From positions 2,790,001-2,854,000 of the forward strand of contig JANCIK010000007.1 of assembly GCA_028532985.1 (NCBI GenBank): a stretch of 64,000 bases of DNA. The letters are read 5' to 3'. The DNA comes from Stropharia rugosoannulata (lineage: Eukaryota; Basidiomycota; Agaricomycetes; Agaricales; Strophariaceae). This document shows, one piece after another, positions 31,137-44,886 of this stretch. Numbering within the stretch: the first letter of the stretch is position 1; each line of letters opens with the position of its first letter. The translations under genes were made by a program, and so were the position numbers. Below the pieces are notes generated by a model that saw only the letters and a list, made by a program, of their open reading frames with translations, did not search any database and was not told the DNA's origin.

Positions 31137-32794
31137 GGGGAAAAAAGTACGGGAAAGAGAGGTCTCCCCGGCTAAAATGACGAATGTGTGCTTGGTGGCG
31201 TATGCTTTCTTTATAGTCCGATAACAATCAAGAAAGCGGTCATAAATGAATGTTTGTATTTGGGATCTGGTGGGTTCCGGTGGGACAAAAATGACCGATC
31301 TGACACCAAATCTTCCGACAAACAGTTCCACTTGATAAACGAGAACAAAACGAAGCTAAGCGCGCGAACCACGCTCTTCCTCCGTTGTTATACTGATTAC
31401 AACGATCACATGATAAACAATAGAGCTCCATATCGCAAATGTATCGCAAGAACTCAAAACACAAAATGGGCACGGACATCTTAAAACGTAGCATAGACCA
31501 TCTCCAAGAGGATGAATTTGTCTTGAATGGTCGCACTGAAAGCGCTAGCGTTGCAGATCTTCTTTCAATCCCGATGTCTTGATAAGTGGCAAATTCCGGA
31601 CGCCGCCGTCGTATAATAATCTGGCGGACGTGACAGTGTCATACAACGTACTTGAGTACTGAGTACTCAGTGATAACAGTCACTGGTACATGCTTGATTA
31701 TATCTGAGGACTTCCCAGCATGAATTGAATGCGTCGTCCACTTGAATGATACAATACCTACTGGTGGAACTTATATCTCAGCGTTTTTAAACTACGAGAA
31801 ATGCCTAGTATGCTATTAAGCATGAAGGCAGCTGCTAAATTAGGTCTTCTGAGACATTCATGGCAATAAATCGACCGATTAAAGAACTACAAATTAGGAA
31901 GTACTCAAAAGAGTTTATTCCAAGTATATGTGCCTATTCTTTACATGGCTCTGTGCTCCAGGTTTGTTCCAAGTCAGACATGGATATGGATAGTTCAATT
32001 AGTCATCTCAGTCTTTCTGTCTGTATATAGCTATGTGCGGCGTATACAGTACTTCCAGACTCTACCACAGCAGTGCATCGGATGTGATGTTTTTACTAAA
32101 GACAGGATATATTCTATTTTTAGTAACGCTAATGATGGAGACGAATTATATTTGAAAACGCCGTGCGTATGTAGTGCATCAAGGGCGCATGGCAATACGT
32201 GGCAGCTCCAGACAATCGTGGTATAGAATGTTTTGTATTATCGCAGTGTCCCAACGCCTAGATAACCTTGAGAACGGGTGAAGTTTCTGACGACCTTCTG
32301 TTGGTCTTCTGATGACCCAGGCTAGCTATGTAAGGTTCACGAATGATTTCTGTTAGTTTATGATGTTGCAATGTAGTTGGACTCATCGTTTCCAAATCAA
32401 GTAGCTTATCACTTCACTTGGTAGATATTTAGTGTCGTGTCAAAAGAATCGCGTTGTCGCAGTGCGCGCGTCGCGCACGCCGCATTGGGAGCAACGCGTT
32501 CTATTTAACGCACGTGCTTCCCACGTGGTGCTAATTTTATGGAACTGGCGAAGTTGCAGGACTTGAACAGATCTCTACTTCCTGCCATTTGCATCCCTCC
32601 ATCGCAACTGTCCCATCAATCGTCGGCTCCGGAAATATAGACTTGAGCCTACAATTAGGACAAGGATCAGAACGCAACAGAGGGTCTTACGAATTTCTGG
32701 ACTTTATACAACAAACTGCCACACCACACTTTCTAGTAATAGCCTTTACTCTGACTTGCTAATTCTTGAGAAGATTATATAGAACGACGGAAGT
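31137..32794. other. Intergenic with nested palindrome and two E-boxes
   Basis: No gene supported; a 98-codon frame at 31930 has no recognisable features. The last 350 bases hold the structure at 32450-32498, an ACGCGT site at 32494, and two CACGTG sites (32511-32516, 32522-32527). Confidence 0.45.
32450..32498. repeat. Nested GC-rich inverted repeat upstream of TRM44
   Basis: The outer arms CGCGTTG (32450-32456) and CAACGCG (32492-32498) enclose a perfect inner hairpin, GTGCGCG-CGT-CGCGCAC (32462-32478). It lies about 300 bases before the TRM44 start, in otherwise AT-rich DNA. Confidence 0.5.
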
Positions 32795-34515
32795 ATGGCT
32801 TCTAATCAACGCCCTAAATTTGAGCCTATACCATTACCCCTGCCAACAGTGCCTAGGAAGGGCTGGCTGCCCTTGATTTCTTGTCTAGCGAATTTTCCTA
32901 TCGAAATTGTGAGTTCTTGCCTTCACCATTAATACCTAGAAGATGGCTCATAAGATCTACATATGTCCATATTAGTTCGAGGCTGCTATATCTCAATTGG
33001 TGCACCATCCTGAATACAACTCCACGCTAATACTGCGTTCCGAAGTTATATTCGACACGACAACAGATTTCCCAAGTTCGATCCTCACTTTCAATGGTGC
33101 ATCCCCAACCAGATGTATTCGTCGTAAACTCCTTCCTCGTAGGCCTGGTCGCGATCCTGCATTGGAACAATTCTGCACGCTTTATGCATGCTCTGGAGAA
33201 AAGGCAGACACCCTCGTTCTCACCCCAATCGTGGAACCCGGATCGGCTCTCCCGTACTACCATCCCACAGTATTTCATCTAGCATTCCGTTATATACAAT
33301 CTAGCACACCGCCCACGCTCCAAATTGACGTGGATCCCCTTCCTGAGTGTCCCACAGACCCCAACTCCCGCCTATATCGTACATGTCTAGCGCTCCTCGA
33401 AACGCTCCATCGTTACGGCTGGGGAACAGTTACAAATTACAAGAAGCGCATCAACCACGACTGTCTCGTCTCCCGCGAAGCATATCAGGACCTGTACCTC
33501 CAGATGCGCGAGCGGCATAAGCATCTGGTGGGGACATGGAGGGAAGTGACAGATCCCCTCAAACATGTATTTGAAGTGAGTTCCCCTTCAGGGTAATGTC
33601 TTCCCTGCTGACGATCGAGATTAGGACATCGGGATTGCGACGTTTCTTATGCTGCTATGGAAGGACACCTTCTCAGGGACCCAATGGGGGCCCTGCGATA
33701 GTGACTGCGCTGACCCCCGCGAACCTTGGAAGACGTGGCCCCGTCCGCCGGGCGGATTTCTGGATGCTGGGTAATTTATTAGCCATGGAATATTTAGGTT
33801 CACCGCTGATTCGGGGCGCACAGGTGCGGAAATGGTCTTCTCACCCATATTCTTGTCGCGGAAGGCTACGAGGGCTGCGGGATAGATGTGCGGGCGCGTA
33901 CATCTTGGGAGCACTATCCCGAGGCGACACAGGCAGCGTTGAAAGTCCACGCATTCGATCCCACAGACGCAGAGCAAGGCAGGCCACTCGAGCAGCCGTA
34001 TTTCAAGCGCGGGGTGTTCGTTATAGGGAACCATGCGGATGAGCTCACCCCCTGGGTCCCCGTGCTTTCTACGTTGCACGAAGCGTCTGGGTACATTTCC
34101 ATACCATGTTGCTCGTGGGCTTTTGACCAGAAATTCGAGCGGTCGTCAACTCCACCATTCCCCATTCCCAGCGATAATTTTGCCGACTCGCTGAACTTGG
34201 GTGGAGAGGGGAGTAACAAGAGCTCCTATTCGATGTATCGCATTTGGCTGGCGTCTCTGAGTTTGCACTGTGGATGGGAGGTGGAATGTGAAACATTACG
34301 CATCCCAAGTACGCGAAACTGGGCTATCATTGGTGCGTCGCTGTGACGAACAATTATGCCTTCGGTGGCTGACATTCTTGATTCTAGGACGCAAACGACT
34401 GGATTCCATGCCGTATAACGAAGCGCTATCTCATGCTAACGATATCGTCGAGGAAGTGAAAAGCAGAGCTCAGTTTAAAACAAGAAAACCTGAAGGAAAG
34501 GCAGGCGATCATTAG
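32795..34515 (+). CDS. TRM44: tRNA (uracil-44-2'-O)-methyltransferase
   Basis: AdoMet-dependent enzyme that methylates the 2'-O of U44 in tRNA-Ser; cytosolic. Exons 32795-32908, 32976-33575, 33625-33770, 33824-34332 and 34388-34515 give 498 residues. The hallmark KHVFEDIGIATFLMLLW spans the second splice junction. The AdoMet-binding motif reads FLDAGCGNGLLTHIL and is followed by the acidic GCGIDVRARTSW. Further conserved blocks are FVIGNHADELTPWVPVL and SIPCCSWAFDQKF, then YRIWLASLSLHCGWEVE, and the C-terminal RKRLDSMPYNEALSHAND. The catalytic-fold motifs are all present and no break was seen. The first exon encodes a short proline-rich N-terminus. Confidence 0.92.
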
Positions 34516-35601
34516 TGGAATACGAGGTTCAATGCATTGGGTCCCAGACGAAAAGCGTTCATCGTACTACACCCATTGTCTTGCGGTTTACCTTTAACCA
34601 TTTGGCATTATCTTCTAGGTAAGATTGTAGTTATCCAACCTCTCATATTGGATCCTTGGCAGCAGATGTTTCTATCGCGGGAACACTAATCTCACAAGGC
34701 AATGTCACTTAAACGGATCTCCTCCGAAGGAATCGCCCCATCCAAGTTCCTGTGGGTAGGGCTATTTGGTCGTCTTTTTTTTCTATTGACTACAACGTGT
34801 CTCGTCACTCGGCCCTTGTTCCTTCTGCGCCTTTCCTTAGCTCCTCTAGAAGGTCTTGTAGTCTTTTTCTTAACTTCTTGACCAAATCGTCGTCATCGCC
34901 AGATGGAGGTGGCTATACGGTACATCAGATTTGATATCTGGGCTTTTTTTGTTCGCATTGCTTACAATCTGGTCTAAGAGGTACTTGGGTTCCCTGACGT
35001 TCATAACAACGATTTGCTGGAGAAAGATTCAACCTACCTCGGCTTCGTCTATGGTCTGTTAATCGGGAGGATGGAGGAAGTGCCACATCAGTTGCTCGGA
35101 TCGTGCTCGGACGTACGATATCGGTCCTTGAAGCTTGAAGCTTACCAGAATAATAGGGCCTCTGACACAATGATTGGTCAATCGGCTTGCAGCTTCTGTA
35201 CAATTTCTGAATCAATACTAACCTATTCATTGTCGAGCTGTCAATTCTTCTCAAGTTTAGATGATGGACGCGATGTAAAAGGTCCTATGCTTTGTTGGTG
35301 GTCTGTTTGAGCCCCGGGTATGTCCGAGACTTGTCCTGGACCTTCCTGGACTGGCCTATGAAAGCAAAGCTTCATAAGTATACAAGAAATCTCGATAAGT
35401 CCCCCACAATCCTTTTTATATTGTTCCTGTTCGGACTTGGTTCGCACATCCAGGAAAGTGTTAGGTGACTTGGCTGACAATTGTACACTGAGATATAATT
35501 AGCCTAATTATTGCTCACAGTCCAAGTTGACGTCGCACGATGTGTATTGGACGCCGCTCCATCGATTAAACTTCCGAGTCAGTGTATCTTATACTTGTAT
35601 C
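34516..35601. other. Intergenic, no gene seen
   Basis: Several 60-110 codon frames overlap on both strands but none has recognisable features. Confidence 0.45.
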
Positions 35602-36877
35602 ATGGTTAAGGTAGCTTTGATCACAGGCGCCTCTCGTGGACTGGGCAAAGCCATCGCACTCCGGCTTGCTCGTGATGGCTGCAACATAGCGCTGAATGAT
35701 ATCCCGGCCATGGCAAAAGATCTCGAAGCGGTGCACAACGAGATAACAGGAATCGGAAGAGAGGCATTGATATGCCTTGGCGATGTATCCGTAGAAAGCA
35801 ATGTGGTCAATATGATTGATCTTACGGTCAGCACCTTGGGCAGTCTCGATGTGGTATGTACCTTCCTTCCGGAGAGAGTATTAGATATCAGATTTTTTTT
35901 GCAGATGGTTGCAAATGCGGGAATCTGTATCGTAAACACATTGACCGAAAGTACGCTGCAGACTTTCTGAACGATTTTAGGAAGTGCTCACTATGCCCTT
36001 TTCGACTGCTAGCATCAGCAGAAGATTTTCATCGCTTATTCTCTATCAATGTTGACGGCACTTTTTTCTGTTATAAATATGCCGGTCTTCAAATGATAAA
36101 GCAAGGAAGAGGGGGTCGAATTATAGGTGCATCATCTCTGGCAGGAAAGCAAGGTGAGATTTTTGTCCGTGCCACTATCATGCATAGTCAGTAATTGTCG
36201 TATCCAATACGCAAATTCCTCCCACTGGTAGGCTGGAAACCCTTAGCAGGATATTGCGCCACGAAATTTGCTGTTAGAGGCTTGACACAGGCCGCTGGTA
36301 TGTCTCTAAGGACTTATATAAAATAAATATGGGCAATGGGTAGACTCACTTACCTACAACTGTAGCGGCAGAATTAGCTGCCCATAAAATCACTGTCAAT
36401 GCATACGCTCCAGGTGTGTTAATCTGATTGATCATACAACACCTGAGCGCTAAGCTTAATTACAACCGTTAATAAAGGTCCAACTTCCACAGATATGGGT
36501 TAGTAGGCTGGCCTACTAATTTATTTCAGATGATTGAGACGCTTTGCAGTGGTGGACCTGCGCGGAACAGTGAACAATCGACTATCCCAGCGTCCTGATT
36601 ATGATGATGTGCGTTATCGCTCATGATTGGAAAGGAGGTCTATACATTTTAAGTACCATCATATAGGCACCCAACAAACTCGGTGGAACTGTCGGGTTGT
36701 CCACTCCAGAACAAATTGCAGGCTTGGTTGCGTACCTTGTTACAGATGAAGCAGAAACGATCACAGGACAAAGTGTGAGTATCTTGCTACTTCTATCAAT
36801 TTTCTACGACACAATTCTAAATTCATTAAATAAAAAATATCCAGGTTTCTATTAACGACGGCCGCTTTTTCGACTGA
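35602..36877 (+). CDS. Short-chain dehydrogenase/reductase (classical SDR)
   Basis: NAD(P)-dependent oxidoreductase of unknown substrate, resembling diacetyl reductase/acetoin-type fungal SDRs. Nine exons (35602-35853, 35905-35950, 36013-36153, 36232-36297, 36366-36413, 36478-36498, 36550-36608, 36667-36774, 36845-36877) give 257 residues, the family norm. The Rossmann motif TGASRGLG, the ANAG motif (split by the first intron), the catalytic serine in IIGASSLAG, and the YCATK active site are all present. GPTSTDM and the C-terminal SINDGRFFD fit the family. One exon is only 21 bases. The substrate loop between GPTSTDM and PNKLGG is the least certain part of the model. Confidence 0.85.
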
Positions 36878-37235
36878 GCCAATAACTTATTGCCGGAATA
36901 ATAGGGAAAATCCTGGAAAATCAAGGGGAAATGGTCTATTTGCTCAAAAGTCGGATACATAAACTTCTATTTATCGTGATTCGTAAGGTAACATATGCAA
37001 ATGGGGATAACTGAACATGAAGAGCATGAAGGTGCTACTAAGTGACATCTAATATAAAAGTACATACGACCTACACTCTTGTGTCCATGGTGTATACCGG
37101 TATTGGGAGGCACATCCAGATTCAAAGTGTAAAGAGTGTAGGTGTAACGAATGAGTCTAACTACGGATAATTAGGCGTAATGCTGAATACGCGTAAATGT
37201 GTAATGGAGGAGGGGCGATTGCGTTAGGCAATCAA
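36878..37235. other. Convergent intergenic spacer
   Basis: 3' ends of the SDR and ammonium transporter genes face each other; no feature seen. Confidence 0.5.
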
Positions 37236-39068
37236 TCAAGCTTTCTCATCGTGAGCGCTCCCTTCTGATTGGGAATGGTCGGCTTCATCGTGGGTAGGGC
37301 CCGGTGACCTGATGTAGTCAACAGAATGGCCGATTTCTTGTTCGATACCGACATAGTCGTATGCGAATTCACCCATCTCAGCGTCATCAATACCCAGAAT
37401 TTCAGCCTCCTCTGAGGCGCGCAGGCGAAGACCGGGGATGTAGTGCATAACCCAAAGGATGATGGTCTGAAACAAGATTACTGGATGAGAAAACAACGTA
37501 ACAGGAAATGTTTAGAGGCGACTCACGGTGACAACGAATGAGTATGAAACACCAGCTACCGAGTCAGCAAGCTGATAAGCGAGTTGGATGTAGTGCTTAT
37601 CAAGCCATCCGCCAGGAATTTCAGTGGTGCCGTCAAATCCGGCGACGCTGGCCTGAGCAAAGATTCCAGTCAAAAGGTTGCCAACGATGCCTCCAACTCC
37701 ATGGGTGGCGAAGATCTAAAAGTAGATAAGCAAGTTGTTTGAGCAGTCTAAAATGAGGAAGTCGTCCTTACATCAAGAGCATCGTCGTACTGAAGGAGGA
37801 ACTTGAGCTGGGTGGCAAAGTTGCAGGCGGTTCCTCCAATGACTCCGAAAAGCACGGCTGCGGGGGATCCTACGTAACCAGAGGCAGGGGTAATGGCAAC
37901 CAGCCCAGAGATGGCACCGGAGCAGAAACCGACGGCAGACCACTTCTTCTCAATGCGCCAATCCTAAATTTAGCATGTCGGATAGTAAGTATCATCCAGG
38001 GACGCGACTACGCGAATCGGTGCTCACCCAAAGCATCCAGGTTATGCCGCCGACCGAGGCCGCCAGGGTGGTGACAATGCAGGCCTGAACAGCGCGCAGG
38101 TTGGCGGAGAGAGCAGATCCACCATTAAATCCAAACCAACCGAACCAGAGGAGCACTGTGCCGAGGATAACATAGGTGGTATTTTGGGGCTTGTAGGCGA
38201 GGCGCTCAGTGCCATAGCCACGACGCTTTCCAAGGTAGATGGATATCGCAAGGGCGGCGGTTCCGGAGCTAATGTGTACCGGAGTTCCTCCAGCGAAATC
38301 GAGACCTCCGAGAACGAATGACCAGCCTTTAGAGTTCCACGTCCAGCATGCCAAAGGGTCGTAGACGATGGTGGTCCAGATGAAGATGAAGACAAGCAAA
38401 GGGCCGAGACGACCGCGTTCCGCAATGGCACCCGCTGCAAGAGAAGCACTGGTTTAAGTCCGATATCAGCACATATTACTACGGAAAGAAATGGAAGTCA
38501 CATACGTGATTGCAGCGAACTGAAGCTGATAGACGGAGAACAAAAGAGCTGGGATACGTGTGCTTCCTATCGATGGTTGATCCAAGACACCCTTGAGGCC
38601 AAAGTATTCTGCATAGTGGTTAATACATAATGACCAGCTTGGTTCTTCCAGGGCTACTCACTGAGATTCCCGATAAACGCGCTGCCTGTGTCACTGAATG
38701 CCAAAGAATATCCCCAGAAAAACCACTGATGTGACGAATGAATACCACGATTTCTTGTAGAACGGGTATAAACAAGACGTACTTGGAAGGTAACCACCGC
38801 TATGGACGCCAATGATGTCCATATCATAGACAGTGCATTCTTTCGACGAAGAAGACCGGAATAAAAGAAGCCGACACCAGGAATCATGATCCAAACCAGT
38901 GCCATCGAGACGATGATGAAAGATATGTCCCCCAGGTTGTAGACAATTTCTTTCCCCTCGGGGTCATACGCGATTAGAGAACCGGCTTTGGGATGTCATA
39001 AGTACACATGTATTGCAACAAATGAGAAATCGAAGAGACTCACAAGCATCATATGTAACGTTCACCAT
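37236..39068 (-). CDS. Ammonium transporter (Amt/Mep family)
   Basis: Plasma-membrane ammonium uptake protein with eleven predicted helices. Exons 39044-39068, 38783-38985, 38662-38725, 38506-38608, 38028-38448, 37772-37963, 37527-37715 and 37236-37466 give 475 residues. Family landmarks: MIPGVGFFYSGLLRRKNALS in helix 2, the LDFAGGTPVHISSG signature with the first pore histidine, WFGFNGGSAL, FATHGVGGIVGNLLTGIFA with the second pore histidine, and the cytosolic tail motif ILGIDDAEMGEFAYDY. The first exon encodes only eight residues (MVNVTYDA). The C-terminal tail is acidic and histidine-rich (SPGPTHDEADHSQSEGS). No break was seen. High-affinity versus sensor-type function cannot be told from the sequence alone. 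Confidence 0.93.
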
Positions 39069-41630
39069 GGTGAAGTTAATACGCCTCGGGGGACTTGGGC
39101 GACGGAGGGAATAAGTGACGAAAGCATCTCGCCCTGTGCTGAACTATATATCATTGCTCGAAGCCAAGCCGAATGTTTGACCTGTGTCCTAATCAGGGTC
39201 AGAAACACCCATAAACATGACTGGGTTAGCAACAAGCGCGCTATCACAGGCTATCGTCCAATCATTGCGCAGAAAATGAATGTTGTTATCTGACTTATCT
39301 GACTTATCTCCTCCTACATGCTATGTTCTCCACAGGGACAGGCACACTGCGCCGATCTTCATTGCGTCCGATTCAAGCACATATGTACGTACTTGCTTGC
39401 GGTGGCCAGAGCAAAGGACGTCGAGACTCCCAAGTCTTCTTTACTATTACTTCACGTTGTCGTTGACCTCGGGGTGTGCCTTACAACTCAATGTCGAACA
39501 CTCAGTGACATCCGTGTTGTACCTATGATTGTACCTCTTCATGCACGGGCACCCGTCTCGGCGAAAGATGTGGGCTGATTGGACTGATCCGGGCTACGTT
39601 CTGGACGGTCAAAGTTTCCAAGTTACGATGGTTTATCTGGTGGCAATCGAGGACGCGGCAATGGATAATGATACGGAAGGATACGGACTGGCAGGACGAC
39701 ACGCCAAGGGACGATTTGCTTCAGTGAAAGTTGTACATCGCTCTTTTCCAATGCTTGACCTGCCCGATTCACGTTAGTACCAAAGCGTACCAACTCGGTG
39801 TTTCTGACTCGAAGTGGAATGTGAGTTGCATTGTCGGATATCTGGGGAAGTGGTGCACAGCGCTCGACGCCGTCACATTGCCGCATGATGTACTTTTGAC
39901 AGCTACCAAGCCTTGGTCCGTTATCGTCTTTGTGTAATAATGCTCTTTGAAGGCACTAGGCGAGCTGAAGCCGAAGTCGCTGCACAAGTCTAGCGTCCGT
40001 GATGGCTGTGGCAAACCTACATATAGCCTCGTAGTGAGGATCACTTTCAACGTTGAACTTGATCATGCTATACGGTTCGGCGTTACATATTGGTACGCAT
40101 CATCATTTTCTCACAAGTTCGCATGTACTTTCGATGCCAAGAAATGCTGTCTGTCTCAATGTTAATTTCTCTATACATATGTATGTATGTATGTACTTAT
40201 GAAGACATGCAGTGGTTTTCAGGGCTCTGGGGAAGTGCTTATCGCTCACAGTGCTATGTACTCGGGCGGAAGACAGACTCAAGGAGATACGGTTCTCTTG
40301 GACGACCTGGACCGTCTTGGGCCTCTCTTTATTAACTGACAATCTCAGACGATGCTTGATTAACGCTCAAGCTCAAGCTCAGGGACAATCTATTATCTGA
40401 ACCCTCTAATGACATCTCATACTTACATGAACTTGTTCGAAATAGCTATCATCTGCGATAACACAGACACAGACAGACACAGTCTATCCATTGGATTAAT
40501 TTATGCTCCAGGGGTGGACAAATACATTCCGCGCCGAGTCGCCTCCGCCGAAGGTCTCCTCTTATCTGTTCTGTGTACTAACTGATCTTCACTTTCCTGA
40601 GGATCTTGCGAGAATCGATAATTCAAGAGGATCTGCTACTTAATATTAATACTTTGGTTATAAACCTCGCTTGACTTACGGAAAGCATAATAGTTGGTGG
40701 CCGGTACTCAAGCACTCATCCGTCATTGATTGTAGCTTACTATTGTGTACTGAAATTATAGCAGGATAGACCTCGTTTTCAATTAAGAACTTCCCACATC
40801 TGTTGACTCACCGATGTAGGGGAGCGCATTGAAGTGTTTGTCAGTTCACAGCAACATACGGGCGCTTAACCGGCTTCTCCGAGTCGGTCCAAACCTCCAA
40901 CGAATCATCACCGAGACCGCGTTCCATTTAGTTCAGTAGCTTGGATTTTAGCACGCTCTCGTCGCAAGTACCCTGGTCCAATCACTCAAGAGCAACTCTG
41001 GAGTTTACCTAGAAGTCAGCGTGAGCGTGAAACGGCACTGTATATATCCGACATATGGGCATCGTCGGGCACACAGTACTCGCCTACATTGCAATTGGCA
41101 TGCCGCCCCGCACGCGCGTCCTCCGCTTGAGAAACTTGCGCAACACACGGAAGAATGAACACATATTTACTAGCCATTTTCCCCTTTGGTTTCCTTTTCT
41201 CATCCACAACTTATCCATATGATAAATTCCTTTCAAAGGCTCCTGCAGACACTCCTACCTTGACCTACCAGCCACTTCCGCAAACCTAATTTATTCAAGG
41301 TATGTATGATGGTCGTACTAGTAGGCATTTGGTATGCATCAAGCAATCTACTTGTATGAATCTAAAAACATATGATAGGTTTTGGACCAATTTTGGACGG
41401 GTTTCGATTAGCGGGGATTAGGTTGAGATTAGGTAACCATCGTCATGTTGTTTTATCATTTGCCGGGTCGGCACAATGGAGGTGTTTTCGCAGACTCGTA
41501 GTGGATGTGGATATTTATTTCCTACTTCGGCCGCAGCCTCAATGTCTTTCACCTCCATCTTTCTTACGGTCTTTCGACAGAAAAGTGACTGCGCTTTCAA
41601 GGCTCAGTTCGGCGCGAGAATATACCAAAT
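39069..41630. other. Long intergenic region, no gene seen
   Basis: 2.5 kb with no supportable gene. It has a short tetranucleotide run (TATG/TGTA type) at about 40180-40197. It includes the divergent promoters of the ammonium transporter and the MFS gene. Confidence 0.45.
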
Positions 41631-43732
41631 ATGTCGGATGAAACGTCTCCATTGTTGGACAACGCCCATGGGTCTCAAACGGTAGCATCCTACTCTGGTG
41701 AAAATGGCGTTTCTGAAGCTGTAGAAGGGGAAGCAGCAGATTCCCCCCAAAAGTCGCATCTGGCGTTTGTGAGCTCTCCGAATCCCCTTCAAAGTTATAA
41801 CGTATAATGAGTCTTTTGTAGGTTATACCTATGGCAGTGGGCATATTTCTTACGGCCATGGATCAGACCATCATTGTATCATGTACGTGCCATTTTTGTT
41901 AACCACTTAAGTACCCTGACCATGAGTAGCCTATGCATCAATTGGGAGCGAATTAAACCAACTGCAAAATACTAGCTGGATCGCCACATCGTACTTGTTA
42001 ACTATAACCAGCTTTCAGTGCGTCTCATCGTCGTGTCTAGAAGGTTATTCTCAGGATGTTGATAAGCATCTAGACCTCTTTATGGAAAACTCAGCGACAT
42101 ATTTGGCCGCAAGAGCTGTTTGTTATTCGCCTACTGCATCTTTGCTACAGGATGTCTTTTTTGCGGACTATCTAGAAACATGACTGAACTCGTTGCCTCA
42201 AGAGCATTTGCGGGAATTGGAGGAGGGGGAATGCAGACGTGAGTACGCATCTTGTTTCTTGACTAAGCTCATTGCTAATGGGACGTATAGAATTGTCAGC
42301 ATTATCATGTCAGACGTAGTACCTCTCCGTCAGAGGGGGACATGGCAAGGTCAGTAAATATAGCAAGGCGGACTTTGCGTGATTCATATACGAGTCCTAG
42401 GGGTCCTCAATATTGTGTTTGCGACTGGTAACAGCGTCGGTGCATCCCTAGGCGGGTATCTTGCAGATACAATCGGCTGGCGATGGTCTTTCTTGATTCA
42501 AGTCCCCATTACTTTGGTTGCCATTGCAGCCGTTTCCCTGTCCTTACATCTTCCAAAGGTCGAATCTGGAGACTTCAAAGGCAAGCTGAAGCGCGTCGAC
42601 TTTGGCGGCGCTCTCTCCTTGGTCCTTACTGTCTTCTTCTTACTCTTTGGGTTGGACCGGGGTGGCAATATCTCCTGGAACGACCGCTACACTATTGGTT
42701 CTCTGGCAGCTTTCGGTGTTTGCTTTATAATATTCGCTATCGTCGAAATAGAATGGGCGGCTGAGCCATTTGCTCCAAAGCGAATTATCGCGAACCGCTC
42801 ACTCATCGCAAGCTATCTCGTAAACTTCTTTGGAATAGCTGCAGCATTCACCATGTTGTTCCATATTTCTCTGTATTTCCAAGCTGTCAAGGGTCAGACT
42901 GCAACACAGGCCAGCGTCTGGCTGATCATGAGCGTCTTCGGCGGACTCAGTGGTTCACTTGGAGGTGGACTGATCATGCAGAGTACTGGAAAGTTCTACG
43001 TCCTGACAGTCTTGGGATACGCTGCTTTATTTGTTGGCAGCACTGTCGTCACTCTCTCATCGGGTGTAGTGATTACATCTAGCATCGGTATTGCACTTGG
43101 TAAGCACATGCCATCACCTCAGACAATAATATGTTTCTAATGATTGCTCCCGGAAACAGGGCTTGTTATTTCGAGCATTGGAAATGGCAGGTGCAAATTC
43201 CACTTGAATGCTGCGGAAGCTTATGTATTCCGCAGGGAGCGGTGTCACCACTAGTTTAATTTCCTTAATTGCGAACGCGGGGCAGGCAGATCAAGCTATT
43301 GCAACCGCAGGTCAGTTTTATTTATAGTCTTCCTCCTGAATCATGCTAACGCATATGAAATCTTATGAAGTATCCTACCTCTTCCGCTCCCTCGGCTCTG
43401 TTGTTGGACTTTCGGTCGGGAGCACTTTGGTGCAAGCCACACTTCGATCTGCCCTGCACAGGCGACTCTCGGGGGCCGATGTAGATGAGGTGCGTTGAAA
43501 TTAACTTGAATTTAAAAGCCAAAATGTTCATCGAATCATATTATAGATCATAACCAAAGTGCGGGAGTCTTTAAAATACATTGATGAGTTGGAGCCTGCC
43601 GTCCAATCGGCAGTACGAGGTTCCTACGCCGACGCTGTGCATGTCACCTTCTGCTTCTCCGTGGCATTAGCTGCTTGCGGTTTCTTCTCCTCTCTTTTCA
43701 TCAAGGAGAAATCTCTTTCTCAAAGAAATTGA
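41631..43732 (+). CDS. MFS drug:H+ antiporter-2 type transporter (Vba-like)
   Basis: Multi-helix efflux or vacuolar amino-acid transporter of the 14-helix major-facilitator group. Ten exons (41631-41768, 41822-41882, 41930-42017, 42074-42238, 42291-42349, 42401-43099, 43160-43190, 43240-43310, 43371-43489, 43547-43732) give 538 residues. A cytosolic acidic N-terminus (MSDETSPLLDNAHGS) has a dileucine-like LL. Helix 1 carries FLTAMDQTIIVS. Motif A reads GKLSDIFGRK, followed by SRAFAGIGGGGMQT and GASLGGYLADTIGWRWSF. The end is SLFIKEKSLSQRN. One acceptor (43239) was chosen because only it restores NGSGVTTSL. Substrate unknown. Confidence 0.88.
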
Positions 43733-44886
43733 CATCATTCGGCCTCGGTGTACACATATACTCTAATGCTAATTCAGTTCATAATCACAAGCAGACGAAC
43801 GTACGCACAATGCACGCAGGTATACTTTGAGACCCGCATGGACCACAGCAACTTCTATTCACACATTACATCGTCCACAAAATCATGTGAACCAAAGAAG
43901 GGAAAACAAAACGCATGCTTCTTCGATAATCACAAGATGTTTATGTTCAGCAGACTCGTATTTTAGGAGAATGATGTGCGTGTATTTGTGTTTCTGTTCT
44001 ATAACTTTCACGTTGAGCGCAGTCAGAGATAAGCTCACAAGCAAAATCAAGATGTTGCTTTTGAATTCAATTGCAAAGTTTTGGTTCTCGTCCATTCCAT
44101 GGTGACGGTTTCTATCATCTGACTTGGTCAGACGAAAATGTACGACTACATCAAGGAAGGCTGGATTCTTTTTCCCGGCGCTGCATGTCTTCCCCACACG
44201 ATACGATTGGTGCTCATTGAAAGCTCTATTTTTCCGCTGGCAGACGCGGACGGAACAACGATGTCTGTTCTCGCTATGCATGCTCGCTTGTAACTTGGCT
44301 GAGCCGTGCTGGTACTCGGAACCGGTAGTGCTCCCACTGGAAATATTCGTACGCATATTTCCAGTAGCCGCCGGACAGCCTGAGATCGACCACGGGAAAA
44401 TTGGATGATGATTTTAGTTGGTGATATTGTCTCATTCTCTGGTTCAATCTCTCACAATCAAGCTCCCGGCAAACGTGCTCTTCACTGTCCTATGGCCAGA
44501 TGTGATACCATCTTACTCGGGTCACTGCCTTTCAACTGTTATTGAATTAGTTCGATCTATCAGCTTCATTCTATGTTTTCGTCTCTTCCACTGAAGCTGC
44601 TCATTCTTCTAGTCCGATTGGTATTCCACTTCAATCAAGTCTGTGCTTCCCAGCTGATCCAATCAGGTCAAAAGGAGTCCAAAATAGCATGTCGTAGCTC
44701 TCCAGTGCGGCAACAGTTCATCGAACCAAGTCTGCCTACTATTTTTATCTATCACAAGTGTCCTAACATCATCAGCTGACTGAACCAACAATTTGTTCTC
44801 TCCATAACCTTACACATATAAAGGTTGCTTTTCTTCACTAATGCTTCCCAGAATCTGCAGCTTTTAACCATTCAAACACAAGTAAC
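43733..44886. other. Intergenic with TATA box of the HsbA gene
   Basis: No gene supported. CATATAAAGG lies at about 44815-44824, some 65 bases before the next start codon. Confidence 0.5.

Noticed and set aside
30910..31224. 104-codon plus-strand frame rich in Gly, Ala, Val
   Set aside because: It is antisense to the Ala/Pro/Lys-rich N-terminal extension of the quinone reductase.
43883..44356. 157-codon minus-strand frame between the MFS and HsbA genes
   Set aside because: No recognisable domain and poor codon pattern; the opposite strand is equally open in parts.
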